This document shows positions 1 to 8,403 of a DNA stretch of 37,939 nt, in pieces. The notes under the pieces are model-generated. The model did not search any database. It was not told where the DNA came from and saw only the letters and a program-made list of their open reading frames with translations. The stretch is from an uncultured Duodenibacillus sp. (GTDB lineage Bacteria; Pseudomonadota; Gammaproteobacteria; Burkholderiales; Burkholderiaceae_F): positions 1-37,939 of the forward strand of contig CALXQS010000020.1 of assembly GCA_944390715.1 (NCBI GenBank). The letters are read 5' to 3'. A program made the translations under genes and the position numbers. Numbering within the stretch: the first letter of the stretch is position 1; each line of letters starts with the position of its first letter.

Positions 1-51
1 TATTTCGCGCTGCTTGATGTCATCCCGCCGAAGGGGATCTTCCGGAACTAA
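1..51 (+). CDS. 3' end of an unidentified gene (partial)
   Basis: The first 16 codons read openly in frame 1 and end at TAA (49-51), giving a peptide ending PPKGIFRN. It would be the C-terminus of a gene that starts before the window and converges on the tct operon. The fragment is too short to name a family. It is also possible that no gene is present and the open frame is chance. Confidence 0.3.
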   Translation, partial: YFALLDVIPPKGIFRN

Positions 52-184
52 GGACTAGTTACCGGGAGTTCCGGGAGCACAGGGATTTTGCAGCATGGAG
101 GCGATGACTCTGTCGGCCGGAGTCGGCTGCAATCGCAATTTCAGCAGCCTCGGCACCTCAACAAGAGCCAAAAACAGATCGGCA
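52..184. other. gene-free gap between convergent genes
   Basis: This stretch lies between the + strand partial gene and the end of tctA. A small open frame continues on the minus strand from within tctA to position 55, but it has no ribosome site and no recognisable family, so I do not call it. A short CCGG repeat at 62-76 could form a weak hairpin. I see no clear terminator with a T-run here. Confidence 0.4.
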
Positions 185-1693
185 TCAATCTTCTCTGAAG
201 GCCTTTTCTCTCGTCTTGCGCAGAGCAGGAGCCGCGACCAGTGCAATCAGAACCACCGAGGCGATGAGAAAGCCGCAGGAGATGGGGCTCGTAATGAAAG
301 TCATCGGGTCGCCGCGCGACAGAAGCAGAGCGCGGCGCAAGTTTTCTTCCATCATGGGGCCCAGAATGAACCCAAGCACAAGCGGTGCCGGTTCACAGCC
401 GAGCTTGGAAAATAGATAGCCGACGGCGCCGAAAAACACGGTCACCCAAACATCCCAGACGTTGTTGTTGATTGAAAAGACGCCGATGCAGCAAAAGACC
501 AGGATGGCTGGGTAGAGCATGCGGTAGGGAACCTTCAGAAGCTGAATCCATACGCCGATCATCGGCAGGTTGAGGATAATCAAAAAGAGATTGCCCAACC
601 ACATGGCGACGATGAAGCCCCAGAAGAGCTCAGGGTCGCTTGTCATCACTTGGGGACCTGGAACAATGTCGTGAATCATCATGGCGCCGATCATCAGCGC
701 CATGACGGCATTGGACGGAATGCCGAGCGTGAGCATTGGAATGAAGGAAGTCTGCGCGCCCGCGTTGTTGGCGGATTCAGGACCAGCAACGCCGCGAATG
801 TTTCCGGTGCCGAAAGGCGGGTCGGCTTTTTCGCCTGCCAGCTTCTTTTCTACCGTATAGCTCGCAAACGAGGCCAGAAGCGCTCCGCCTCCGGGAAGCA
901 CGCCCAGAAGCGATCCGAGGATTGTGCCGCGCGCAATGGGGCCGGCGCTTGCTTTGAGTTCGTTTTTGTTGGGCAGAATGCTGCCGACGCGGCCCGGAAT
1001 GAGCGAACGCTTGGCTCCGTATTCGAGGTTTCGCATGATTTCGGCAAAGCCGAAAATGCCCATGCTGAGCGCCACAAAGTCGATGCCTTCCATGAGTTCG
1101 TCCATGCCGAAGGTAAAGCGCAAGGCCCCCGAATTGACGTCTGTTCCGATGATACCCAGCAGCAGCCCGAGCAAAATCATGCAGATGGCCTTTAAAAGAG
1201 AGCCGGTGGCAAGCACCACGGCGCCAATAAGCCCCAGCACCATGAGGCTGAAGTATTCGGCTGGTCCAAACTCAAAGGCAATCGCAGTGAGCGGCGGAGC
1301 AAAAGCAGCGATCAGCACTGTGGCTAAGCAGCCGGCAATGAAGCTGCCGATGGCGGCGATGCCGAGCGCGGCTCCAGCGCGTCCGCGCTTTGCCATTTGA
1401 TGTCCGTCGATGCAGGTCACAACAGCAGCTGCTTCGCCGGGGATGTTTACAAGGATTGCGGTCGTTGAGCCGCCGTATTGTGCGCCGTAATAGATGCCGG
1501 CGAGCATGATCAAAGCGCCCGAGGGCTCAAGCGCATACGTTGCCGGCAGCAGCATGGCCACTGTGGCCACTGGGCCCATGCCGGGGAGCACGCCGATGAG
1601 CGTGCCGATGGAGACGCCGGCCAGGCAGTACAAAAGGTGCGTAAATGAAAGTGCGGACTGCAAACCGAGCGCAAGATTGGCAATAAGATCCAT
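185..1693 (-). CDS. tctA: TctA-family large permease subunit of a tripartite tricarboxylate transporter
   Basis: Predicted large integral-membrane subunit (502 aa, usual length about 500) of a TctABC secondary transporter that takes up citrate-like or other carboxylates with a periplasmic binding protein. The N-terminus carries the family signature around GTLIGVLPGMGPVATVAM (about residues 30-48), followed by AGIYYGAQYGGSTTAIL and IPGE. Further conserved glycine-rich stretches (LLGVLPGGGALLASF; the LGIPSNAVMALMIGA region) and about ten hydrophobic segments follow. The start ATG (1691-1693) has a GGAGCG ribosome site just upstream and lies 15 nt after tctB, so the two are co-transcribed in the order tctC-tctB-tctA. 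The substrate cannot be read from sequence; citrate, tartrate, glutarate or terephthalate-like acids are all known for the family. Confidence 0.95.
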   Translation of the reverse strand: MDLIANLALGLQSALSFTHLLYCLAGVSIGTLIGVLPGMGPVATVAMLLPATYALEPSGALIMLAGIYYGAQYGGSTTAILVNIPGEAAAVVTCIDGHQMAKRGRAGAALGIAAIGSFIAGCLATVLIAAFAPPLTAIAFEFGPAEYFSLMVLGLIGAVVLATGSLLKAICMILLGLLLGIIGTDVNSGALRFTFGMDELMEGIDFVALSMGIFGFAEIMRNLEYGAKRSLIPGRVGSILPNKNELKASAGPIARGTILGSLLGVLPGGGALLASFASYTVEKKLAGEKADPPFGTGNIRGVAGPESANNAGAQTSFIPMLTLGIPSNAVMALMIGAMMIHDIVPGPQVMTSDPELFWGFIVAMWLGNLFLIILNLPMIGVWIQLLKVPYRMLYPAILVFCCIGVFSINNNVWDVWVTVFFGAVGYLFSKLGCEPAPLVLGFILGPMMEENLRRALLLSRGDPMTFITSPISCGFLIASVVLIALVAAPALRKTREKAFRED

Positions 1694-1708
1694 GACAGAA
1701 GCGCTCCG

Positions 1709-2173
1709 TTACAAAAAGCTTGGCCACACGGGGACAAACAGGCCGATGCCGACCACAAAGATGGCGTAGGCCAGAGCATCGAGAACCACGATCATGATGA
1801 GGGTCTCTTTCCAATACAAATGTTTGCTTGCCAGAGTTGCAACCACAATCATGGCCGCAAGCGAGATCATCAGACCGAAAGTCGTCAACAGCAGGGAAAA
1901 CAGAACAACCGAGCCCAGGATGAGAAAAAGAATGAAGAAATGAAATTTCTCAAGGCGTCCCTCGTCAGGATCCTCAGGCGCCTTGAGCAGGCCGCGGAGG
2001 GCGATGACCGCACCCAGGATTCCAAGGGCCGCTCCCAGCAGCGTCGGAAAATACGCAGGCCCCATGCGCGAAGCGCTGCCTATTTCGTGCTCCTGAGCAA
2101 AATAGATGAAAAAAATGCCCAGCAGAACAAACAGCACTCCGGACCAGAAGTCTTTTGCGTGACGGATTGACAT
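1709..2173 (-). CDS. tctB: TctB-family small permease subunit of a tripartite tricarboxylate transporter
   Basis: Small membrane subunit (154 aa) that partners TctA. The sequence starts with a charged stretch, a first membrane segment (FWSGVLFVLLGIFFIYFAQ, about residues 10-28), then the typical RMGPAYFPTLLGAALGILG motif of the TctB family, and two further hydrophobic segments near the C-terminus. The order with tctC upstream and tctA downstream supports the call. The ATG at 2171-2173 follows a run of A/T with no obvious Shine-Dalgarno sequence. A strong stem-loop lies between tctC and this gene and may lower tctBA expression relative to the binding protein. Confidence 0.92.
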   Translation of the reverse strand: MSIRHAKDFWSGVLFVLLGIFFIYFAQEHEIGSASRMGPAYFPTLLGAALGILGAVIALRGLLKAPEDPDEGRLEKFHFFILFLILGSVVLFSLLLTTFGLMISLAAMIVVATLASKHLYWKETLIMIVVLDALAYAIFVVGIGLFVPVWPSFL

Positions 2174-2200
2174 GAAAAAAAAGTTGTATTCGTCAAAATC

Positions 2201-2231
2201 GGAGCCTGCCTCTTCTCAAGAGGCCGGCTCC
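2201..2231 (-). promoter_or_regulatory. intercistronic stem-loop between tctC and tctB
   Basis: Positions 2201-2214 and 2218-2231 form a near-perfect stem (GGAGCC, one mismatch, GCCTCTT; loop CTC). It lies in the tctC-tctB gap. On the minus strand it is not followed by a long T-run, so it more likely stabilises the tctC message or weakly attenuates than fully terminates. On the + strand TTTTT follows, where no gene needs it. Confidence 0.6.
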
Positions 2232-2281
2232 GCTTTTTAGTGATTGTCAAACATTTTCAAACAAGATTCGAGAGCATCGCG

Positions 2282-3280
2282 TTAATCTACGCGGGCTCCG
2301 GAAGCTTTGACGATCTCAGCGTACTTCTTGAGCTCAGACTGAACCAAAGCCTTGAATTCGGCCGGCGAGCAAGGCGCAGATTCGCCGCCGAGCTTGGCCA
2401 GACGCTCCTTCATCTTGTCGCTCTTTAAGGCCGTCGTGATGACTTCGTTGAGATGATTGACGATCTTGGCAGGCGTCTTTGCCGGAACAAAGAGTCCGTA
2501 CCAGGTCGAGATGTCAAAGTCAGAGACGCCGGCTTCGACCATCGTCGGCACGTCAGGCATCGATTTGGCGCGAGTGGTCGTCGTCACGGCAAGCGCAATG
2601 AGCTTGCCGGCTTTGATGTTGGCAGTGGCCGAAGCGAGGTTGTCAAACATCAGATCGGTCTGGCCGGCCAGCACGGAGAGCTGAGCAGCAGCCGCGCCTG
2701 CATAGGGAACGTGCACCATCTTGATGCCCGCCTTGGCCTTGAGAAGTTCGCCGGCCATGTGGCCGCCTGAACCATTGCCGCCCGATGCATAGTTGAGCTT
2801 GTCGGGATTCTTCTTGCAATAAGCGACGAGATCGGCCACCGATTTGATGCCGGTGCGCTTTTGGAATTCCGGCGTTACGACAAGCACGTTGGGCACGTGG
2901 GCAATGAGCGTCACGGGCTCGAAGTCCTTGATCGGATCGTAGGGCAGCTTCTTGAAAAGATTGGGATTGACGGCGTGCGTGGCAACGGCGCCGACGCAAA
3001 GCGTCATGCCGTCAGGCTTTTGCTGGGCAAGATACGTCACGCCGCGGTTGCCGCCGGCACCGGGCCGGTTGTCGACGATGACGTTGCCGAGCTGGTCATG
3101 GACGGCTTCAGCAATAGCACGTGCCGAAACGTCCAGAGGGCCTCCGGGCGGATACGGAACAACAATGCGAATGGGGTTGGAACCAGTTCCCGTCTGCGCG
3201 AGGGACGCCAGAGGGATTGAGGAAAGCAGCGAGGCAGCAGCCGCGCCGCCAAGCAGTGTGCGACGATTCATGGAAACCAC
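2282..3280 (-). CDS. tctC: Bug/TctC-family periplasmic substrate-binding protein
   Basis: Extracytoplasmic solute receptor (332 aa from the GTG at 3278-3280) delivering a carboxylate to TctAB. The N-terminus has an export signal with an Arg-Arg pair (NRRTLLGGAAAASLL) and a likely cleavage after ASLA; the RR pair makes Tat export possible, Sec is the alternative. The mature part has Bug-family hallmarks: PIRIVVPYPPGGPLDVSAR, VIVDNRPGAGGNRG, the KPDGMTL region and a VPYAGAAAAQ stretch. Two starts are possible: GTG 3280, 5 nt after a GGAAG ribosome site, or ATG 3271, 14 nt after it. The GTG has the better spacing, the ATG the more usual signal peptide. It is first in the operon and is preceded by a good promoter. 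Confidence 0.93.
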   Translation of the reverse strand: MVSMNRRTLLGGAAAASLLSSIPLASLAQTGTGSNPIRIVVPYPPGGPLDVSARAIAEAVHDQLGNVIVDNRPGAGGNRGVTYLAQQKPDGMTLCVGAVATHAVNPNLFKKLPYDPIKDFEPVTLIAHVPNVLVVTPEFQKRTGIKSVADLVAYCKKNPDKLNYASGGNGSGGHMAGELLKAKAGIKMVHVPYAGAAAAQLSVLAGQTDLMFDNLASATANIKAGKLIALAVTTTTRAKSMPDVPTMVEAGVSDFDISTWYGLFVPAKTPAKIVNHLNEVITTALKSDKMKERLAKLGGESAPCSPAEFKALVQSELKKYAEIVKASGARVD

Positions 3281-3369
3281 TTCATCTTCCTTTTAAGTTG
3301 ATGCACCGACCCCCTCGCAGTGGACGCGATTGACTCGGCAGTTTGTACTAATTGGAAAAACTGTCATCC

Positions 3370-3398
3370 ATTGTATGCCTTTTTTCGCTGTACGCCAA
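3370..3398 (-). promoter_or_regulatory. sigma-70 promoter of the tct operon
   Basis: Read on the minus strand, TTGGCG (3398-3393) and TACAAT (3375-3370) are separated by exactly 17 bp. This would place the transcript start about 80 nt before the tctC start codon. It lies back to back with the clpB promoter region. Confidence 0.55.
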
Positions 3399-3491
3399 AG
3401 ATTTTCTTTGTGCGGAGTCCAAGAGCCGGACTAAAGGAACTGGAACTGTTGCGTTTGGTTGCATTTGCAGGAAAGGCCGGTTTTTCTTTTG

Positions 3492-3520
3492 CTTGAAAAG
3501 ACTGCCGCCCGTCTCCATAT
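3492..3520 (+). promoter_or_regulatory. heat-shock (sigma-32-like) promoter of clpB
   Basis: CTTGAA (3492-3497) and CTCCATAT (3513-3520) are separated by 15 bp, close to the sigma-32 consensus of CTTGAAA and CCCCATNT. It lies about 110 bp before the clpB start codon, as expected for a heat-shock chaperone. The match is by eye. Confidence 0.7.
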
Positions 3521-3632
3521 GAGAAGCAACGGCGCAGGTGGCGCAGGGATTGATCCAGCTCTCAATTCTGCCGCTTGCGGGCTTTGGCCGCGCCAATCAA
3601 GAGTGCGGCTGAAACGAGGAAGAAAAAAGACT

Positions 3633-6233
3633 ATGAGACAAGACAAGTTAACGACGAAATTTCAGCAGGCTCTGGCCGAGGCTCAGTCGATTGCCATTGC
3701 GCACGACAATCAGTACATCGAGCCCGTTCATGTGCTTTCGGCAATGCTTGCCGATCCTGAGGCAGGCGCCGCCAGCTTGATTGAACGCGCCGGCGGCAAC
3801 GTGGTCCGCTTGCGTCAGGATGCTCAGACGGCCATCGAAAGGCTTCCCAAGGTCTCGGGCAATTCGGGTGATGTTCAAGTCGGACGAGATTTGGTGCGGG
3901 CGTTGAACTTGACCGAAAAAGAGGCGATGCAGCGCGGCGACGAGTTCATCTCCAATGAGATGTTTCTGCTGGCCATCACTGACGCCAATCTCGAGGTGAG
4001 CCGCCTGATGGCTTCCGCGGGCGTGACGAAAAACCTGCTCAACGCGGCCGTGACGGCCGTGCGCGGCGGTGAAAAGGTCACCGATGCAGATGGACAGACC
4101 GGTCGTGAAGCCATCGAAAAATACACGATTAATCTCACCGAGCGTGCACGTCAGGGCAAGCTTGATCCGGTGATCGGGCGCGACGATGAAATTCGGCGCA
4201 CGATGCAGATTCTACAGCGCCGCACGAAAAACAATCCTGTGCTGATCGGCGAACCTGGCGTGGGCAAGACGGCCGTCGTCGAAGGACTTGCGCAGAGAAT
4301 CGTCAACGGCGAAGTGCCCGACGGTCTTAAAAACAAACAGGTGCTTTCGCTTGACATGGCCGGCCTGATTGCCGGGGCCAAGTATCGAGGCGAGTTTGAA
4401 GAGCGCTTAAAGAAGCTTCTCAAGGAAGTAACAGCTTCCGAGGGCCGCATCATTTTGTTCATTGACGAACTGCACACGGTGGTAGGAGCAGGCAAGACCG
4501 AGGGTTCCATGGATGCGGGCAATATGCTTAAGCCCGCGCTTGCCCGCGGAGAGCTGCACGTGATCGGCGCGACGACGCTCGACGAGTATCGCAAGTACGT
4601 CGAAAAAGATGCCGCTCTCGAGCGCCGCTTCCAGAAGGTGCTCGTTGATGAGCCCAGCGTCGAAGACACGATTGCCATTTTGCGCGGTCTGCAGGAGAAG
4701 TACGAGGCGCACCACGGCGTGGAGATTACCGATCCGGCCATCGTCGCGGCGGCCGAACTTTCACACCGCTACATCACCGATCGTTTTCTGCCCGACAAGG
4801 CCATCGATTTGATTGATGAGGCTGCCAGTCGCGTCAAGATGGAAATCGACTCAAAGCCTGAGGCTTTGGACAAGCTTGAGAGACGCTTGATTCAGCTCAA
4901 GATTGAGCGCGAGGCGATGAAAAAAGAAACGGATGAGGCAAGCCGAGCAAGACTGCAGGCCATTGAAAAGGAAATCAGCGAGCTGTCTCGTCAGTATTCC
5001 GACTTGGAGGAAATCTGGAAGGTTGAAAAGAGCGAAGCTCTTGGAGAAAAGGACGTTCGCGATGAGATCGACCGCGTGCGCCGTGAAATGGATGCATGCA
5101 GACGCGAGGCGCGCTATGAGCGTTTGGCTGAGCTGCAGTACGCCGTGCTGCCCAAGCTTGAGGAAAAACTCAAGAAGGCCGAGGCCGTAGAAGAGGCTGG
5201 ACGCAGTTCTGACCGGCCGAAGCTGCTGCGCACAAGCGTAGGCGCCGAGGAGATTGCGGAGGTGGTCAGCCGCGCAACGGGCATTCCTGTCAGCAAGATG
5301 ATGCAGGGCGAGCGCCAGAAGCTGCTGACGATGGCCGATGCGCTGAGCAAGCGCGTCATCGGGCAGCAGGAGGCAGTCGAGCGCGTCACCGATACGATTC
5401 TCAGAAGCCGCGCAGGTCTCTCGGATCCCAACCGTCCCTATGGGTCGTTCCTCTTTCTTGGACCGACCGGTGTGGGCAAAACCGAGCTCACCAAGGCGCT
5501 GGCGCAGTTTTTGTTTGACAGCGACGATGCGATGGTGCGCATTGACATGAGCGAGTTTATGGAAAAACACTCCGTGGCCCGCTTGATCGGCGCTCCTCCC
5601 GGATACGTCGGCTACGAAGAGGGCGGCTATCTGACCGAGGCCGTTCGCCGCAAGCCCTACAGCGTGATCTTGCTCGATGAGGTTGAAAAGGCGCATCCTG
5701 ATGTCTTCAATGTGCTGCTGCAGGTTCTCGATGACGGCCGCATGACCGATGGTCAGGGCCGCACGGTGGACTTCAAGAACACCGTCATCGTGATGACGAG
5801 CAACCTTGGAGCCTCAGAAATTCAGCAGATGGCCGGCAGTTCGCATGAGGAGATCAAGGATGCCGTGATGGCTCAGGTTAAGGCGCATTTTAGACCTGAA
5901 TTCATCAACCGCATTGACGAAATTGTGGTCTTTAATGCGCTCGACAATGAAGCAATTCGCAGGATTGCCAAGATTCAGATTGACAAGCTTGCGGCTCGCG
6001 TTGAGGCCCAGGATCTGCATCTTGAGGTAACCGACGCGGCTTTGAGCGCCGTTGCTCGTGCGGGCTTTGATCCTCTCTATGGCGCAAGGCCCTTGAAGAG
6101 AGCTGTGCAGGAATACATCGAAAACCGCGTGGCGCGCATGCTGCTTGAAGGAAAGTGCATGCCCAAGGACGCGATCGTTGTTGATGCCGATGAAAACGGG
6201 AATTTCTCTTTTTCAACGAGAAAGCCCAATTAA
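3633..6233 (+). CDS. clpB: ATP-dependent chaperone ClpB (Hsp100 disaggregase)
   Basis: Cytosolic AAA+ hexamer that pulls apart protein aggregates together with DnaK. I choose ATG 3633 ([14 protein letters not shown]), giving 866 aa, the usual ClpB length; a longer in-frame extension back to 3459 runs through the promoter and has no family match. Domains in order: Clp N-domain repeats (about 1-145); first ATPase domain with Walker [10 protein letters not shown] (about 205) and Walker [10 protein letters not shown]; coiled-coil middle domain (about 410-530) that marks ClpB rather than ClpA; second ATPase domain with GPTGVGKTE and [14 protein letters not shown]; and a C-terminal D2 small domain. 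A GAGGAAG ribosome site precedes the start. The gene stands alone, driven by a sigma-32-type promoter and closed by a strong terminator. Confidence 0.97.
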   Translation: MRQDKLTTKFQQALAEAQSIAIAHDNQYIEPVHVLSAMLADPEAGAASLIERAGGNVVRLRQDAQTAIERLPKVSGNSGDVQVGRDLVRALNLTEKEAMQRGDEFISNEMFLLAITDANLEVSRLMASAGVTKNLLNAAVTAVRGGEKVTDADGQTGREAIEKYTINLTERARQGKLDPVIGRDDEIRRTMQILQRRTKNNPVLIGEPGVGKTAVVEGLAQRIVNGEVPDGLKNKQVLSLDMAGLIAGAKYRGEFEERLKKLLKEVTASEGRIILFIDELHTVVGAGKTEGSMDAGNMLKPALARGELHVIGATTLDEYRKYVEKDAALERRFQKVLVDEPSVEDTIAILRGLQEKYEAHHGVEITDPAIVAAAELSHRYITDRFLPDKAIDLIDEAASRVKMEIDSKPEALDKLERRLIQLKIEREAMKKETDEASRARLQAIEKEISELSRQYSDLEEIWKVEKSEALGEKDVRDEIDRVRREMDACRREARYERLAELQYAVLPKLEEKLKKAEAVEEAGRSSDRPKLLRTSVGAEEIAEVVSRATGIPVSKMMQGERQKLLTMADALSKRVIGQQEAVERVTDTILRSRAGLSDPNRPYGSFLFLGPTGVGKTELTKALAQFLFDSDDAMVRIDMSEFMEKHSVARLIGAPPGYVGYEEGGYLTEAVRRKPYSVILLDEVEKAHPDVFNVLLQVLDDGRMTDGQGRTVDFKNTVIVMTSNLGASEIQQMAGSSHEEIKDAVMAQVKAHFRPEFINRIDEIVVFNALDNEAIRRIAKIQIDKLAARVEAQDLHLEVTDAALSAVARAGFDPLYGARPLKRAVQEYIENRVARMLLEGKCMPKDAIVVDADENGNFSFSTRKPN

Positions 6234-6255
6234 TCCAAGCTCTTAGCGCTGACAA

Positions 6256-6312
6256 GGGGCTGCAGAGCGGCAGACCGCGCATGTCTGCCGCCCTGCGGCT
6301 CAGTTTTTTTTA
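6256..6312 (+). terminator. rho-independent terminator of clpB
   Basis: A perfect 8-bp inner stem CGGCAGAC (6268-6275) with GTCTGCCG (6283-6290), extended by outer pairing of GGGCTGCAG with the CTGCGGCTC side, is followed by eight T. It lies 22 nt after the clpB stop. Confidence 0.85.
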
Positions 6313-6315
6313 GTG

Positions 6316-6382
6316 CTAATCTGTATCTCCGCAGTTTTAGGGAAGTTATGGACTTCTCTAAAACTGCAGAGATACAGATTAG
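6316..6382. repeat. 31-bp near-perfect inverted repeat with 5-nt loop
   Basis: Arms 6316-6346 and 6352-6382 are inverted copies that differ at two positions, one of which is a G.T wobble in the + strand RNA. The loop is TATGG. It lies just after the clpB terminator and has no T-run of its own. Possible roles: a second transcription-stopping or RNA-stabilising hairpin, a protein-binding cruciform, or a miniature mobile element. I cannot tell which. Confidence 0.75.
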
Positions 6383-6794
6383 AGGCGGCTCTTGCTGTTT
6401 TGGGCGCTGCAAGCAAATTTCTTGCGGTCCGAGAGCGTAGCGCTTCTTGAATTTCGCCAAGGATGAGAACGATGTTGCGGTCAATCTTGGAAATCAGCTC
6501 TAGGAATGCCTACGCAAGGCTATCCCCACTCTCAGTGCCGATTCTTTCCACGTCGAACGTAACAGAGATGCGCTTGAGACCAATGTCCGAAGCAAGATGC
6601 AAGATTGACGGCAAGTGGCAGATTGCGCCAATCAAAAATAAGGTTGGAAAGCTGCTTCAGAAAATGAATGCGGCAATGACAAACAAGGAACTCGCATCCA
6701 TTCTCGACGCAAGTTCCTCGCTGAACTCGATTCCCTAATCTCAAGAGTTACAGGCTAATGCATGGCTGCGGCAGAGCGTCTGCGGGCAGCGGCG
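6383..6794. other. gene-poor stretch, possibly a decayed gene
   Basis: No convincing gene. Short frames exist on both strands (for example + 6463-6738, 91 codons, and minus 6532-6744), none with a recognisable family or a good ribosome site. One minus-strand frame reads in a protein-like way across about 6380-6735 (amphipathic segments such as FLELISKIDRNIVLILGEI) but contains internal stops. This would fit a decayed gene, but is not proof. Confidence 0.4.
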
Positions 6795-7970
6795 TCAGTT
6801 GAGCGTCGGCGCAAAGCTGCTTGCGTCTTTGTCGTCGGCAAATTCGATGTGTACAACCATGCCCTGCGGGTTGGCGTAGAGCGGACAGCCGCAGTCGTCG
6901 CACCACTCAAGCGGAAAGTCCTGCTCGTGGAAGACGACGTTTCGCACGCCTTTGGTGTGAAGAATATCGGTAGCAAGCGTCTGTACATGCTCGAGTTCAT
7001 CGGGCATGACGGGCCACGCGATGCCCGAGACCACCTTGTCGGGGACGCGTCTTGGGCTGATGCCGACTCTGAGTTCGGTCATGGCATCCGGATTGTCGCT
7101 GCCGTTAGGCACGAAAAAGGCAGCCGAAGCGATCACTTCCGAGGGCTTGTAGCCCATGCTGCCGATAAAGTCGACAAGTGACTTGAGGCTCCAGACGCGC
7201 ATGGCGTTTTCGGTCTGTCTCCAGCCCCAGAAGAAGGCTCCCGGAGGCTGCACTTCATAGACGGCGCCGATCATGGCAAATTCAAGCGCACGGTGAGTTT
7301 CAAGACAGAAATCCATTTCAGCGCGGGCGCGTTCGACGTAGTCTTCATCGCTGCTTCTGAAAAGATCGTCTGCAGAAGCTGCTGATACGCTGATCAACAG
7401 GTAGCGGGTGTCGGCAAAGTCGGCGGCCGGAGGCTTGTCGATCAGATGACGCAGGTCAACAACGGACGAAGCGTCATCTGCAAGGGGTGCGGTCATGCAT
7501 GCCAGAACGCGGCGCACATCCGCAAACGATTCGGGAATATGTTCGGGTGCAAGCAAAACATTGCCGATGCGTACTTGCGCTTTGCCCGAAGTCATGATCG
7601 AGCGGTAGCTGGCGGCAACCCTTTCCAGGGCATTGGGCGCAATCTGGCCGCAGTGGTTGCGGTACCTGCTCCAAACCAGCAGAGGAACGATCACCAAAAG
7701 ACTTGCGCCGTTTTCTGAAATGATGCACTGCGCTGATTCTTCAGCAAATGACAGAAGCTGGTCGTAGGCCGCAGGATTGTCGTTTTTAAGGGCAGCGAGC
7801 GCAGCTTCGATTTCAGTGTCGTCGCCCTGATCGAGAGCCTCTTTCGTCAGGCGTTCGAGCGCTTTTTCGTAGCGGGCGTCCTCAAGCTGCGTGCTCGATT
7901 CAGTCAAAAGCAGTGCGAGTCTTTGCAGTTCGTCTCGAAGCAGTTTTTGCTCGTTGTGTTGTTCAGGCAT
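6795..7970 (-). CDS. DUF2863 family protein
   Basis: Protein of 391 aa with no known function, recognised by its overall pattern as DUF2863, a family found in Burkholderiales. Clues are the N-terminal helical part (RLALLLTESSTQLEDARYE), the central LLVIVPLLVWSRYRN stretch followed by GQIAP, the segment VRVGISPRR-like (here LRVGISPRRVPDKVVSGIAW), and the C-terminal cysteine motif CDDCGCPLYANPQGMVVH (about residue 355), which could bind a metal. There is no signal peptide and no membrane segment, so it is probably cytosolic. It is transcribed alone, divergently from lepA. ATG 7970 is the only sensible start; its ribosome site is weak. Confidence 0.85.
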   Translation of the reverse strand: MPEQHNEQKLLRDELQRLALLLTESSTQLEDARYEKALERLTKEALDQGDDTEIEAALAALKNDNPAAYDQLLSFAEESAQCIISENGASLLVIVPLLVWSRYRNHCGQIAPNALERVAASYRSIMTSGKAQVRIGNVLLAPEHIPESFADVRRVLACMTAPLADDASSVVDLRHLIDKPPAADFADTRYLLISVSAASADDLFRSSDEDYVERARAEMDFCLETHRALEFAMIGAVYEVQPPGAFFWGWRQTENAMRVWSLKSLVDFIGSMGYKPSEVIASAAFFVPNGSDNPDAMTELRVGISPRRVPDKVVSGIAWPVMPDELEHVQTLATDILHTKGVRNVVFHEQDFPLEWCDDCGCPLYANPQGMVVHIEFADDKDASSFAPTLN

Positions 7971-8403
7971 GGGTACTCAGACAAAAAGGTTTTTGCTTGA
8001 AAAGGCACGAAAAATTCAAAATTACAGGGCCATATTTTGTTTGTCTTTCTCAAGCTCTCATTTCGCGTTATAGCGCGAAGTAAGCCGCGAAGTCTAACCA
8101 AAACAATGTCACAATGACAAAGCCGCTGAAATTGCCTTGATCTGTGCAAGTTTGCGGGCATTTTAGGCACAGTCTCGGCTGTAGGACGCACGGTGCTGCG
8201 TGTTAAAATAGAAAACCTTGCGCAAAAGCGCAGGACAGCAAGTTTGAGGCTTGGTGAGAATGCCTTTGGCTGAATGTCTGAGATAAAAGCCCTCTCACGA
8301 GTCCTCATCGAAAACTCCATTTTTTTCAAGCCTTTGCTCTGCCGGCATGCCTTGTTGGGCGTCGTTGCGGCAGCGGCTTGCGCATTCATACACTTTTTTT
8401 TCG
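7971..8403. promoter_or_regulatory. divergent intergenic region, DUF2863 gene / lepA
   Basis: This 433-bp gap must hold promoters for both directions. On the + strand TAAAAT (8204-8209) is a possible -10 for lepA with only a weak -35. A 6-bp palindrome TTCGCG (8062-8067) with CGCGAA (8074-8079), spacer TTATAG, overlaps a minus-strand TATAAC and looks like an operator in front of the DUF2863 gene. No gene is evident inside the gap. Confidence 0.4.

Noticed and set aside
55..246. 63-codon minus-strand frame downstream of and overlapping tctA
   Set aside because: Overlaps the end of tctA, no ribosome site, no family resemblance.
3459..3632. 58-codon N-terminal extension of clpB
   Set aside because: Runs through the heat-shock promoter, has no ClpB similarity, and the ATG at 3633 has a ribosome site and gives the normal length.
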